Source: Palsa-504 sp963744575 (GTDB lineage: Bacteria > Actinomycetota > Actinomycetes > Streptosporangiales > Streptosporangiaceae). From it: 64,000 nucleotides of DNA. Where the stretch lies: the NCBI GenBank assembly GCA_963744575.1, contig CAVUUF010000012.1, positions 232,119-296,118 on the forward strand, in the 5' to 3' direction. This document shows, piece by piece, positions 25,414-34,889 of the stretch; position 1 is the stretch's first letter, and every line of letters starts with the position of its first letter. The notes beneath the pieces are model-generated. The model had not been told where the DNA came from and ran no database searches. It saw nothing but the letters and a program-made list of their open reading frames with translations. Made by a program: the position numbers and the translations under genes.

Positions 25414-27936
25414 CTAGACCGAGACACCCGGGACGGTGACGGCGCCTCGGGAGGGTGCGGGCGAAGTGGCGCCGTTGCCGCCTGGACGGCCGGTGGCGGG
25501 CGGGCGGCCGGTGACGGGCGGCCGACCAGTGACGCCAGCGCGGCCGGTGACGCTAGCGCTGCCGCCGTCGGCGTTGCCGTTGCTGGCGCTGGGGTCGGCA
25601 TCGAGACGCGGGCCTATGCCGAGCTTCTCCTTGATCCGCTTCTCGATCTGGTAGGCCAGGTCGGGGTTGTCCCGCAGGAAGTTACGGGCATTCTCCTTGC
25701 CCTGGCCGAGCTGGTCGCCCTCGTAGGTGTACCAGGCCCCGGACTTGCGCACGATCCCCTGCTCCACGCCCAGGTCGATCAGGCTGCCTTCCCGGCTGAT
25801 CCCGACACCGTAAAGAATATCGAATTCCGCGCTTCTGAAGGGGGGAGCGCAGTTGTGGACGATGACATCCTCCGCGACCAGGGTGTGCAGGTCAGCTGCT
25901 TCCACGTCGAAGGTGCGGGTACGGCGCGCGGGCAGGACCTCGCGGATCCGGGAGAACCACAGCTGGTCGGCCAAGATCTGGTAGAGGAACGGGTCATCGA
26001 GCGCGTCGGCCAGCCGTTGCAGCCGATCCCGACGCATACGTGGGCTGCCGAGAACTACCTTCATGCCGCCCCGAGGGTTTCCTGCGCTCTTACCGATCAG
26101 CCGTGCCGCCAACGACGCAGTTACTCCGCGGCGTTCCAGGTGGCTGAAAACGGGCCCGGCCGCCTCTGCTGGTAGGTAGATCCGCTGCGATCCACGATGC
26201 CGACCGTCAAGGGCGGCGAGTTCCCGTATCACTACCCGGCCACGCGGCCCCCACATCGGGATTGCGCCGGCGAATGCCGCGACGTTCTCCACGCCGGAGA
26301 CACGGACCTCCCATGCGGGAAGCTTGCCTACTATACGGTGGCCATTTACCAGGCCCCCCCGCTGCGCGTGTGGATCACGCCGCTGTACACAGCTGCCGAT
26401 ACCCCACCGCAGCAGGAGCCAGTGAACCTGCCAGGCTAGTTGCTCCGAAGTCGTCGCGAAACCGATCCGGATTCCGCCTGTCTGTTCCCGGGAGACATAG
26501 CCGTCGGTTTCGAAGTAACCGAAAAGGAGGTTGCCTACGACTTCTGCCGAGACTTCGGGGGCGAAGAACTCCGGCGGTATTTTCTTCGTGGGCGCCAGGC
26601 ACCCGTAGATCCTGGCCCAGCGGCAGAGCTCTAGCGCACCGTTCTTTTCTCCCGGGCGATGTGAAAGGGCTACGGCAATGGCTCCAGCCGGTTTCGTCTC
26701 GCAACCAAGCGTGGCCGCGATCTTCGCCACATCCTGCTGCAGGGACTCCGCCACGTTGATAAAATTAATCGGCGTTTTCCCGCCGACATAGCCGTCGCCA
26801 ATGAGGTAGCCGAGCAGCCTGGCGTGGTCGGGTGCTACCGGCTCGGCTGAGCCGAAGCCCAGGAAGCTCCGCGGTCGCGCCACCCGGTCGCCACGGGCGA
26901 GTTCACCCGCTGGGCGCCAGCCTCGCTCGGTCAGGATCTTATGATCTGGCGTGACCCACAACTCGGTGCTGTCACGCAGCCTGAGTCCGATGACCTCCTG
27001 TTCGCCCTGGTCGAACCAGGACAAGACCTCGCGCACGCTCAGCTCGCCGTTCTTGTCGGCGGACACCACGTGAACCGGGAGCCGCCCGTCGACGATCTCC
27101 TCGATCCGGTGAGTCAGCCCGGTCGCTGGGTCGAAGACCTTTGTCCCCTCGGCGAGGCACTTGTTCTTCACCACCTTGACGCGGGTGCGGTTGCCGACGG
27201 GTTCGGTACCGTCCTTCAGCGTCTCGATCCGCCGCATGTCGAGGCGGACGGAAGCGTAGAACTTGAGCGCCTTACCGCCCGTGGTGGTCTCGGGCGAGCC
27301 GAAGAGGACGCCTACCTTTTCCCGCAGTTGGTTGATGAAGATCGCGGTGGTCTTGGTCTGGTTCAGCGCGCCGGTGATCTTGCGCAGGGCCTGGGACATG
27401 AGCCGGGCCTGAAGCCCGACGTGGCTGTCTCCCATCTCGCCCTCGATCTCAGCCTTCGGCACGAGCGCGGCGACCGAGTCGATGACGACGACGTCGATGG
27501 CCCCGGAGCGGATGAGCATGTCCGCGATCTCCAGCGCCTGCTCGCCGGTATCCGGCTGGGATACCAGCAGTCCGTCGGTATCCACACCGAGTTTCTTGGC
27601 GTAGTCCGGGTCAAGCGCGTGCTCGGCGTCAATATACGCGGCGATGCCGCCCGCCTTCTGAGCATTCGCCACGGCGTGCAGCGCCAAGGTCGACTTGCCA
27701 CTGCTCTCTGGCCCGTATATCTCGATGATGCGGCCGCGCGGCAGGCCGCCGAGGCCTAGCGCCACGTCCAGCGCGATGGAACCGGTCGGGATCACCTCGA
27801 CCGGCACGCGCGTCTCATCGCCGAGGCGCATGACCGAGCCCTTGCCGAACTGCCGCTCGATCTGGAGCAGCGCGGCCTCGAGGGACTTCTCCCTGTCGCC
27901 CGCGCGCTCGACGCTCGGCCTGCTGTTTGCTGCCAT
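25414..27936 (-). CDS. recA: RecA recombinase precursor containing an intein
   Basis: An 840-residue precursor. The N-extein is residues 1-259, with Walker A GPESSGKST at 75-83 and a MAW-like region and L2 loop present. The intein occupies 260-695 and the C-extein 696-840. After splicing, the 404-residue RecA would have the junction VKNK/CAPPF. The C-extein ends in a low-complexity tail with repeated VTGR/ATGRP units. RecA drives homologous recombination and LexA self-cleavage. recX follows within 3 bases, and an SOS box lies upstream. Confidence 0.97.
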   Translation of the reverse strand: MAANSRPSVERAGDREKSLEAALLQIERQFGKGSVMRLGDETRVPVEVIPTGSIALDVALGLGGLPRGRIIEIYGPESSGKSTLALHAVANAQKAGGIAAYIDAEHALDPDYAKKLGVDTDGLLVSQPDTGEQALEIADMLIRSGAIDVVVIDSVAALVPKAEIEGEMGDSHVGLQARLMSQALRKITGALNQTKTTAIFINQLREKVGVLFGSPETTTGGKALKFYASVRLDMRRIETLKDGTEPVGNRTRVKVVKNKCLAEGTKVFDPATGLTHRIEEIVDGRLPVHVVSADKNGELSVREVLSWFDQGEQEVIGLRLRDSTELWVTPDHKILTERGWRPAGELARGDRVARPRSFLGFGSAEPVAPDHARLLGYLIGDGYVGGKTPINFINVAESLQQDVAKIAATLGCETKPAGAIAVALSHRPGEKNGALELCRWARIYGCLAPTKKIPPEFFAPEVSAEVVGNLLFGYFETDGYVSREQTGGIRIGFATTSEQLAWQVHWLLLRWGIGSCVQRRDPHAQRGGLVNGHRIVGKLPAWEVRVSGVENVAAFAGAIPMWGPRGRVVIRELAALDGRHRGSQRIYLPAEAAGPVFSHLERRGVTASLAARLIGKSAGNPRGGMKVVLGSPRMRRDRLQRLADALDDPFLYQILADQLWFSRIREVLPARRTRTFDVEAADLHTLVAEDVIVHNCAPPFRSAEFDILYGVGISREGSLIDLGVEQGIVRKSGAWYTYEGDQLGQGKENARNFLRDNPDLAYQIEKRIKEKLGIGPRLDADPSASNGNADGGSASVTGRAGVTGRPPVTGRPPATGRPGGNGATSPAPSRGAVTVPGVSV
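25852..27159 (-). mobile_element. RecA intein with LAGLIDADG homing-endonuclease motifs
   Basis: 436 residues inserted between NK and CAPP of RecA. It starts CLAEGTKVFDP (block A) and has a block B stretch LWVTPDHKILTERGW. Two dodecapeptide motifs, LLGYLIGDG and LLFGYFETDG, each keep the acidic residue, so endonuclease activity is plausible. It ends HTLVAEDVIVHN followed by Cys, the standard splice junction. Block order and wording closely match the M. tuberculosis RecA intein as I remember it, including WVGGKTPINFINV-like and MWGPRG segments. Confidence 0.95.
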
Positions 27937-28152
27937 GGGGACTCCCTGCCGGGTTAGGGGCTTGCGGGCACCTCCCGCACCGCCCAGGTCGTCTGAGTTT
28001 CGGTCCCGCCGGACATCCCCCGGCGGTTATCGCTGGACACGCTACGCGGCGCCACCGACATTTCCGCCTGGCACCGCGGGGTTCCAGGTCCAAGGGGATT
28101 TTCGCGGCCGTTTTCCCCGGCCTCCGAAGCTAGCGATCGCCATCACTCCACT

Positions 28153-28175
28153 ACTATAGAACGAACGTGTATTCG
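28153..28175 (-). promoter_or_regulatory. recA SOS box and -10 element
   Basis: CGAACGTGTATTCG (28162-28175) fits the actinobacterial LexA site (GAAC-N4-GTTC) with one change. TATAGT follows immediately on the minus strand at 28158-28153, a good -10. It lies about 220 bases upstream of recA, so LexA control of recA-recX is likely. The remaining leader 27937-28150 shows no gene. Confidence 0.7.
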
Positions 28176-28252
28176 AGCATGAGCGACACGCCGAAAGCGA
28201 GCCCAGAAATCCAGAAAATGCAGGTCCCCGGGCTCCCGACCCGAAACCCCGC

Positions 28253-28856
28253 ATGAGCCTGGGTCGGCGGCACTTGGCGCTAGCCCGCGGCACCTTCCGC
28301 GGCCGCGGCCTGATCCAGGCCGTGGTCGACCTGCCCCTGGTGGTGCCGCACACCGTGGCCGGGATCGCGCTGCTGTTCCTGCTCGGCCGCACCGGCTGGG
28401 TCGGCGGCCCGGCCTGGCCTGGGAATCTCGTTTTACGGAACCCAGCTAGGCATCATCGCCGCGATGCTGTTCGTCAGCGCGCCGTTCGCGGTCAACAGCG
28501 CCCGCGTCGCGTTCGAGGCCATCGACCCCCGGCTCGAGCAGGCCGCCCGCAGCCTCGGCGCCACCCCCTGGCACACGTTCCGCCGCATCACCCTGCCGCT
28601 GGGACTGCGCGGCGTACTGACCGGCGCCGTCCTGGTGTACGCCCGCTCGATCAGCGAGTTCGGCGCGGTCGTCATCATCGCCTACTACCCGGCCACCGCC
28701 CCGGTCCAGATCTACAACCTGTTCCTGCAATCCGGGCTCACCCAGTCCGCCGCGGCCGCCGTCGTCCTGCTGATCGTCACGATGTCCACCTTCCTGGTCT
28801 TCCGCACCCTGGCCTCGGGCCGCCTGCTGACCCGGATCAACCGTGCCTACGCCTGA
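28253..28856 (+). pseudogene. modB: modB remnant: molybdate ABC permease, 5'-truncated and frameshifted
   Basis: Frame one gives RRHLALARGTFRGRG and AVVDLPLVVPHTVAGIALLF, the middle of a ModB-type permease. At about 28400-28420 the homology moves to another frame (GISFYGTQLG, then AMLFVSAPFAVNSAR and the coupling loop EQAARSLGATPWHTFRRITLP), ending INRAYA. The first roughly 60 residues and the modA gene are absent, and the fragment begins close to the recA promoter. One indel plus truncation makes it non-functional unless the base count is wrong. Confidence 0.8.
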
Positions 28857-29909
28857 CCGCGGCCTGGCCGTCAGCGGCCTGGCCGGCCAGGCCGGATCCT
28901 TCCGCCTCGGCCCGGTCAGCCTGGCCATCGCAGCCGGCCAGGTCCTGGCGGTACTCGGCCCGTCCGGGGCCGGCAAGACCATGCTCCTGGAAACCATCGC
29001 CGGGCTCCGCCCGCACCGCTCCGGCCGCATCACCCTGGCCGGGACCGACATCACCGCCCTGCCCCCCGAACAGCGCCGCATCGGCCTGGTCTTCCAGGAC
29101 GCCGCCCTGTTCCCGCACCTGTCCGTGGCCGGGAACATCCGGTTCGGGCCCAAGGCCCGCCGCCAGCCCCCCGCCCCCGGCGCCGATCCGCTGCTTCGCC
29201 GCCTCGGCATCACGCCCCTGGCCGCCCGCTCCCCGCGATCGCGGTCCGGCGGCGAACGGCAACGGGTTGCCCTGGCCCGGGCGCTGGCCATCCAGCCCGG
29301 CCTGCTGCTGCTCGATGAACCCCTGTCCGCGCTCGACCAGCCCACCCGCGAAGACCTCCGCGCGCTGCTCTCAGAACTCCTGGCCGCCCTGGACATCCCC
29401 GCCGTGCACGTCACCCACGACCGCGACGAAGCACTATCCATCAGCAACGACCTCGCTATCCTCACCGGCGGCCAGCTCCGCCAGGCCGGCCCGGCCGGCC
29501 AGGTCACCGCCGCCCCCGCCGACCCCGATACCGCCCGCCTGCTCGGCTGGACCGAACTCGGACCCGGCACCGCCGCCCACGGAACCGTCACCACCGGCCG
29601 GCTCCACCTCCCCGGCGCCGCGCCCCCCGGCACCCACGGCCCGGTGCGCATCTTCTACCGCCCCGAAGACCTGCTCCTCGGCACGCCGCCGGCCGGCCCG
29701 CACGAAGCCGCCAGCCTCACCGCCCCGGCCGCGCAGATCCTCCCCACCCGCCCCTCGCCCGCATCACCCTCGCCACCGACCCGCCCCTGACCGCCCTGCT
29801 GCTGCACCGAGACCTCCAATCGCTCCGCCCGCAGCCCGGCGACCCGATCACGCTAACGGTTCCCCCCGGCAGCGTTCGCATCTTCCCCGCGGCACCAGAC
29901 ACCGCCTGA
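28843..29909 (+). pseudogene. modC: modC remnant: molybdate ABC ATPase with frameshifted TOBE domain
   Basis: GTG start overlapping modB. The ATPase domain is complete: Walker A GPSGAGKTM, signature RSGGERQRVALARAL, Walker B LLLLDEPLSALD and switch VTHDRDEA. After about residue 300 the open frame ends (PPTRP, stop near 29790). The expected end of the TOBE molybdate-binding domain (RITLATDPPLTALLL, then GDPITLTVPPGSVRIF) continues in another frame to 29909. A shift near 29755 in a C-rich tract is implied. The ATPase core might still be made. Confidence 0.78.
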
Positions 29910-30390
29910 AACAGCGACGGGTTCTCAGTCCTTGCAGCCCGCGCCGCCCGGAGCGGTGTTGCCGGCCACTCTGGGTACGAGTAGCTTTCTGCACGAATTA
30001 CGTGTCACTCATTGACGGACTGTCACACAGGCAAGCGAATTGTGACGGCTTGCACGACCATTAGCCGTCCGGCTCTTGCCGTGGTTTGTTGCTACTCGCT
30101 AAAAGGGGTTTGCCTTTAACATGGTCGGGCGCCGGCCCATGGCCGCAGGCAGGCGACTGGAGGCGGGACACCCCCAGCCCGTTCGGAAATCAGGTTTGGA
30201 TGATCCCGAACGGACCGTGGTGCTACGGACCTGGCCCACGGCGGCGGCCGGGACCTTGCACCGGCAGTGGCAGCGGCGGGGCCGGCTCGGTGGCGGCTGA
30301 GCGGCCCCGGACCGGCTAACAGCGGTTGACCTGCGCAAACTTGCCGGTCATCGGGTGTGCGGACGGCCCGGAGCCGGTTACTGTGGCCGG
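29910..30390. other. Intergenic stretch, nothing supported
   Basis: About 480 bases between the mod remnant and the TauE/SafE gene. Open frames here lack family features and start sites. TGTCAC occurs twice near 30004-30030, but no clear symmetry was found. It probably contains the exporter promoter. Confidence 0.5.
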
Positions 30391-31176
30391 GTGTTCGGCG
30401 CTGGGTGGACCGAGGCCGTGGCCCTGGCGGCGGCGTTCGCCGTCTCGGCTGTGGCTACCCCGGCGGGTATTTCCGGGGCGGTCCTGCTGCTCCCGTTCCA
30501 GGTCAGCGTCCTGGGCACGCCCAGCCCCGCCGTCACCCCCACCAACCTGCTCTACAACGTGGTCTCGACTCCCGGCGCGCTGTACCGGTACCGGCGGCAG
30601 CATCAGACCGGCGGGCGGCTGGCGCTGATCCTGATCGCCGGGACCCTGCCCGGTGTAATCGCCGGATCCGTCATCCGGGTCGAACTGGTTCCCGGGCCCC
30701 GCGTCTTCGACCTGATGGTCTCCGCCCTGCTGCTGCCGCTCGGCGCGTGGCTCGCCGCGGTTGGTCCGGACCGTGTCCGCGACCGGCCGGCCCGCCAGAT
30801 TCCGACCCCTGTCCTTATCTTCCTGGCCTGCCTGACCGGCTGTGCCGGCGGCATCTACGGGATCGGCGGCGGCGCGCTCTTGTCTCCGCTGCTGATCGGA
30901 TCCGGCCGCCCGGCTTCCGAAGTCGCCCCGGCCACCCTCGCCTCGACCTTCGTGACCTCGCTCGGCGGCGTGGCCACGTTCACCATCTTGTCCGCCAGCG
31001 CGGGCTCGGTCGCTCCGGACTGGCCCACCGGCATCGCGCTGGGCATCGGCGGCATCCTGGGCGGCTACACCGGGGCCCGGATGCAGTCGCGGCTCCCCGA
31101 CACCCTGATCCGCCGCATCGTCGGCATCCTCGCCATCGCCATCGCGGCCCAGTACCTGTGGTCCGGGCTGGACTGA
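30391..31176 (+). CDS. TauE/SafE-family sulfite/sulfonate exporter
   Basis: A 261-residue membrane protein with about seven to eight hydrophobic segments and two related halves. The conserved glycine/proline-rich loops AVTPTNLLYN and GIYGIGGGALLSPLLI are present. The family exports sulfite, sulfoacetate or similar anions. GTG at 30391 is chosen over a GTG at 30355 because the earlier reading adds only polar residues before the first helix. It stands alone, convergent with the DUF3046 gene. Confidence 0.87.
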   Translation: MFGAGWTEAVALAAAFAVSAVATPAGISGAVLLLPFQVSVLGTPSPAVTPTNLLYNVVSTPGALYRYRRQHQTGGRLALILIAGTLPGVIAGSVIRVELVPGPRVFDLMVSALLLPLGAWLAAVGPDRVRDRPARQIPTPVLIFLACLTGCAGGIYGIGGGALLSPLLIGSGRPASEVAPATLASTFVTSLGGVATFTILSASAGSVAPDWPTGIALGIGGILGGYTGARMQSRLPDTLIRRIVGILAIAIAAQYLWSGLD

Positions 31177-31189
31177 GCAGACGGCGGGG

Positions 31190-31384
31190 TCAGCGCAGGT
31201 TTTCCGGCACCTTGAAGGTGTCGCAGACCGCGCGCCACACGACCTTGGCGTCCACCCCGTCCGCGAACGCGCGCTCGACCGTGCGCCCGCCGAGTTGGCC
31301 GAACACGAAGTCCTTGGCCACGCTCTGCGCGTACGCCTCGCCGAACTGCGCATCCATCCGGGACCAGAATTCCGTCAGCCGCAC
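31190..31384 (-). CDS. DUF3046 small protein
   Basis: A 64-residue protein (VRLTEFWSRMDAQFGEAYA start). It matches the actinobacterial DUF3046 family in length and in the pattern LTEFWxRM, W in VVWRAVCDTF and the P near the end. In many actinobacteria it is encoded close upstream of recA, and it is here about 3.3 kb upstream, separated by the mod remnant and the exporter. Function is unknown. GTG start at 31384; longer in-frame readings run into non-coding sequence. Confidence 0.8.
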   Translation of the reverse strand: MRLTEFWSRMDAQFGEAYAQSVAKDFVFGQLGGRTVERAFADGVDAKVVWRAVCDTFKVPENLR

Positions 31385-31619
31385 GCCGCCCAGGGTACTG
31401 CCGCCCGCGACCGGACCTGCGCCGCGGGCCGATCGGCGCTCGCCGGCACGGGTGCGGCCTAAGTGACCCAGAAGACCTTTTGCCCGATGTGTCGTTTTTA
31501 AATACGTGGGAAGTAGAGGAAATAAGGCGTACCTCATGATCATGGTCATGGCCGTGCGCCGTCCGATCACAGAGCCGGCGTAGCCGGCCGTGGCGAGCAT
31601 TGCGCACGATGGAGGGCGG

Positions 31620-32450
31620 ATGGTCGCGCCGGCGGGGGTCAACGAGGGCATTCCTCAGGATCCGGCGAAGGCTGGAGCGGCGGGCGCCGGATTGGCGGGG
31701 ACGCCCGCAGCCGGGGCGGAGCCTGCGGAAATGGCGCCCCCGCGGGCCCAGCCCGCCGAAATTGTGCCTGCGCCGGCCGAGCCCGTGGAGGATGAACTGG
31801 CGACGGCGGCTCCCGATGAGGAACTCGCGGGAGCGGAGCCCGCGGCGGACGAGGCGGCGGAAGACGAGCTGGCCGGGGACGGGGCAGAGGGCGCGGCCGG
31901 GGACGCCGCCGCGGACGAGCGAGTGGAAGACGAGCTGGCCAGGGACGGCGCGGCCGGGGACGCCGCCGCGGAGGGCCGGAATGTCAGCCCGCTCGCGGTG
32001 GCGGGCATCATCATCGTGATCCTCGCCCTGGTCGGGGTGGCGGCGGGCGTGCTGGACAAGGTCACCCACGGGTTCCGGCCCAAGACCGTGATCACGTACC
32101 GGCCCGCGGCCGTGTTCGGGCTGCGGCCGGGCGAGTGCGTCAACGTGGGGGCGACCGCCCTGGACGTCACGGTGGTGTCCTGCTCGACTCCGCATGACGC
32201 CGAGGTGTTCGCCACGTACAGCCTGCCGGAGACGGGCTGGCCGGGCGCCTCGGTGGCGCAGCTAGACGCGAGCAACGGCTGCGAGAGCCGGCTAAGCGGC
32301 TACCTGAACCCGCAGCTCGCGACCGCCGACCTGGCCCAGGAGTACGTGTACCCGAACCAGGCCGCCTGGCAGGCCGGCGAGCACACCGTGGTCTGCGAGG
32401 TCCGTGCGGCCAGCGGGCCGCTCACGGGATCGGTTCGCGCGAAGAGCTGA
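31620..32450 (+). CDS. Membrane-anchored septum-formation-domain protein
   Basis: A 276-residue protein. The first about 125 residues are Ala/Glu/Asp/Pro-rich with repeats such as DELA and GDAAA. One transmembrane helix follows (SPLAVAGIIIVILALVGVAAG). The extracytoplasmic domain (about 155-270) has paired cysteines in LRPGECVNV, VVSCSTPHDAEVFATY, SNGCESRL and HTVVCEV, as in the Septum_form family. ATG at 31620 has GGAGGG just upstream. The domain is common in actinobacterial envelope proteins; a direct role in division is not shown here. Confidence 0.8.
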   Translation: MVAPAGVNEGIPQDPAKAGAAGAGLAGTPAAGAEPAEMAPPRAQPAEIVPAPAEPVEDELATAAPDEELAGAEPAADEAAEDELAGDGAEGAAGDAAADERVEDELARDGAAGDAAAEGRNVSPLAVAGIIIVILALVGVAAGVLDKVTHGFRPKTVITYRPAAVFGLRPGECVNVGATALDVTVVSCSTPHDAEVFATYSLPETGWPGASVAQLDASNGCESRLSGYLNPQLATADLAQEYVYPNQAAWQAGEHTVVCEVRAASGPLTGSVRAKS

Positions 32451-32463
32451 TGCCGGGCCGGGG

Positions 32464-33714
32464 TCAGCGGCTCTCGCCCAGCCACTCACCGTGCCGCATC
32501 ACGGCGTGAAGCCGGAAATCCTCATCGCACACGACCAGGTCCGCGCGCAGCCCCGGGCGCAGGGCGCCGGTACGGTCGCCGAGGCCGAGCACGCGGGCCG
32601 GGGTGGTGCTCGCCGCGGCGGCCACCTCGGTCACCGGCAGGCCCGCGGCGACGGCATGCCGGACAACGGCGGCCATGGTGGCGGTGGAGCCGGCGATCGC
32701 GCCCGGCGTGCCGGGCGCGCCACTTCCGGCGCTTTCGGCGCTTCCGCCGATTCCGCTGATTCCGCGGCTTCCGGCCAGCCGCGCCACTCCCCCGGCCACC
32801 TCGACGCGCACCGACCCGAGCCGGTAGCTGCCGTCCGGCATGCCGGCGGCGGCCATCGCGTCGGTGATCAGGACCAGGCGACCCGGACCCGCCGCCCGGG
32901 CCGCCAGGCGGAGCACGGTGTCGTGCAGGTGCACGCCGTCGGCGATCACCTCGCACGTGACCTCGTCCCGGTCAAGCAGCGCCCCGGCCGGGCCGGGCTC
33001 GCGGTGATGCAGCGGCCGCATGCCGTTGAACAGGTGGGTCGCGTGGGTCGCGCCGGCGTCGACAGCCGCCGAGGTGACGTCCGCGGTGGCGTCGGTGTGG
33101 CCGACCGCCGCGGTCACGCCCGCCCGCGCCGCCGCCTTGATCAGGTCGGCCGCCCCGGGAAGCTCGGGTGCGACGGTGATGACGCGCAGCTGGCCCGCGG
33201 CCGCCGCGTGCAGGCGCTCGAAGGCGGCCACGTCCGGAGCGGCCATGTGCCGCGGATCCTGGGCACCGCACCTGGCCGCGGACAGAAACGGCCCTTCCAG
33301 GTGGATCCCGGCGATGACGTCCTCGCCGGCCAGCCGGGCCAGCATCGCGGCCCGGGCCTGGAGTTCGGCGAGCGGCGCGGTGACCAGGCTGGCCACGATG
33401 GTCGTGCTGCCGTGCCGGCGGTGGAACCCCGCTGCGCGCCTGGCGTCGTCGGCCGGCCCTTCGGTGAACGACGTGCCGCCGCCCCCGTGCACGTGCATGT
33501 CGACGAATCCCGGCAGCACCCAGTGCCCGCGCAGATCGGTGACCGGGAGCCCGGGCGGCAGCTGGCCCGCCGCACCGGGCCCCACCGCGTCGATCAGGGG
33601 GCCGGCCAGCCGGATCCAGCCCGGGTTGAGCACCCGCCCGGGCGTGACCACGCGGCCGCCGGTCAGCAGGTGACCAGCGGGCAGGGCCCGGACGGCGGCC
33701 GGTACCAGCGGCAT
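32464..33714 (-). CDS. nagA: N-acetylglucosamine-6-phosphate deacetylase NagA
   Basis: A 416-residue amidohydrolase-fold enzyme that removes acetate from GlcNAc-6-P. Motifs: metal-binding DMHVHGGGG, GIHLEGPFLS with the bridging glutamate, VGHTDAT, THLFNGMRPLHHREPG and the catalytic aspartate in LITDAMAAAGMPDG. The ATG overlaps the stop of the upstream SIS gene (ATGA). It ends 13 bases from the convergent septum-domain gene. It works with the SIS protein in amino-sugar catabolism. Confidence 0.95.
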   Translation of the reverse strand: MPLVPAAVRALPAGHLLTGGRVVTPGRVLNPGWIRLAGPLIDAVGPGAAGQLPPGLPVTDLRGHWVLPGFVDMHVHGGGGTSFTEGPADDARRAAGFHRRHGSTTIVASLVTAPLAELQARAAMLARLAGEDVIAGIHLEGPFLSAARCGAQDPRHMAAPDVAAFERLHAAAAGQLRVITVAPELPGAADLIKAAARAGVTAAVGHTDATADVTSAAVDAGATHATHLFNGMRPLHHREPGPAGALLDRDEVTCEVIADGVHLHDTVLRLAARAAGPGRLVLITDAMAAAGMPDGSYRLGSVRVEVAGGVARLAGSRGISGIGGSAESAGSGAPGTPGAIAGSTATMAAVVRHAVAAGLPVTEVAAAASTTPARVLGLGDRTGALRPGLRADLVVCDEDFRLHAVMRHGEWLGESR

Positions 33715-34616
33715 CAGACAAGAATGACAGAACGCGACAGGGCTCGCGGCTGGTCCGGGTCGATGCCCTTCCGCTCGGCGAGCGCGGCGGCCAGCCGCTG
33801 CGCCCCGATCAGTCCGGCCAGCGGGTCGGTGTCCGAGGCGATCACGGTGGCCCCGGTGCGGCGGGCGTCCGCCAGCAGGTCGGCCGGCACCGGGCCGAGG
33901 GCCCAGATCACCGTGTTCTCGTCGCTGACACTGATCGGACCGTGCCGGTACTCCATGGCCGGGTACGACTCCGCCCACGTGCGCGACGCCTCGCGGAGCT
34001 TCAGCGCCGCCTCGGCGGCCACCGCAGCGGCCCAGCCACGGCCGAGGAAGGTGAACTCGGCGCGTTCGGCCAGCCCGGGCAGGAGCGGGCGGACGAGTTC
34101 GCGCGCGGCCAGCCCCGGCAGCGCGGCGACGTCCGCGCCCGCAGGGCCGGGGGGACCGGTGCCGAGATGCGCCCGCAGCAGCACGATCGAGCTGGTGATG
34201 AACCGGCTGGACACCACCGAGCGCTCGGCGGCGAAGTCGAGCAGGACCACGTGCCGGCTCTCACGGGTGAGCGGCGTGTCCGGGTCGGCGGTCAGCGCGG
34301 TCGCCGGCACATCGCGCGGGGCCCGGCGGAGAGCGTCGAGCACCTCGGTCGTGGTGCCGGTGCGGGAGATGTACAGCAGCCGGTCGTAGCGCCGGGTGGC
34401 GGGCACCTCCGAGGCCGGGAAGGCGTCGGTCTCGCCGTGGCCCGCCGCCTCGCGCAGGGCCGCGTAACAGCAGGCGACGTTGAGCGACGAACCGCAGCCG
34501 ATCGCGGCGACCCGCTCACCCTGCCGGGGCAGGCCGGATGCCGCCGCATCCGCCATCTCGATCGCCTTGGACCAGCATTCGGGCTGGCTGGCGATTTCGT
34601 CCGTCAGGTAGCTCAT
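33714..34616 (-). CDS. SIS-domain amino-sugar phosphate isomerase/deaminase
   Basis: A 300-residue protein with two SIS domains, like the isomerase half of GlmS and like NagB-II/AgaS deaminases. The first sugar-phosphate loop is AIGCGSSLN and the next is YISRTGTTTEV. The active-site segment LKLREASRTWAESYPAMEYRHGP is present. There is no glutaminase domain, so deamination of glucosamine-6-P or a related sugar is more likely than synthesis. A GTG three bases earlier is an alternative start. Coupled to nagA. Confidence 0.88.
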   Translation of the reverse strand: MSYLTDEIASQPECWSKAIEMADAAASGLPRQGERVAAIGCGSSLNVACCYAALREAAGHGETDAFPASEVPATRRYDRLLYISRTGTTTEVLDALRRAPRDVPATALTADPDTPLTRESRHVVLLDFAAERSVVSSRFITSSIVLLRAHLGTGPPGPAGADVAALPGLAARELVRPLLPGLAERAEFTFLGRGWAAAVAAEAALKLREASRTWAESYPAMEYRHGPISVSDENTVIWALGPVPADLLADARRTGATVIASDTDPLAGLIGAQRLAAALAERKGIDPDQPRALSRSVILV

Positions 34617-34811
34617 CACCGATCCCGCCGATCAGGAGCTGCGCGCGTTTTTGATCGATATATGTTAATACAAGCATTATAGATCAGGGCTTGTGCGCAC
34701 GAAGGCGAGAGCCGGCCCGAGAGGGCGGCGGTGCAGCCCTGCGCCGCGGGTGACCTGGGTGACGTAGCGCGCGTCGGTGACCCGCTGCGAGATCGTCGTG
34801 GTTGTGACAAC

Positions 34812-34831
34812 CTGCGCAATAGGGTGCGCAG
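34812..34831. promoter_or_regulatory. DeoR-type operator candidate, copy 1
   Basis: CTGCGC-N8-GCGCAG inverted repeat followed by ATGCGCAG a few bases on. A near copy lies upstream of the deoR-family gene at 35709-35726. Its position between the regulator and the SIS-nagA operon suggests control of the operon. Confidence 0.5.
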
Positions 34832-34889
34832 AGTGTCACATCCATGCGCAGCCGGGCCAGCGGGCTGTGGTGCGCGCGGGGATTCTCGC

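Noticed and set aside
28143..28252. Minus-strand hydrophobic reading ending LMLEYTFVL
   Set aside because: It looks like a membrane helix but overlaps the LexA box and recA -10 element, has no start codon context, and is too short to support.
30004..30045. TGTCAC repeats as an operator
   Set aside because: The copies are direct and unevenly placed, without symmetry or a regulator next to them.
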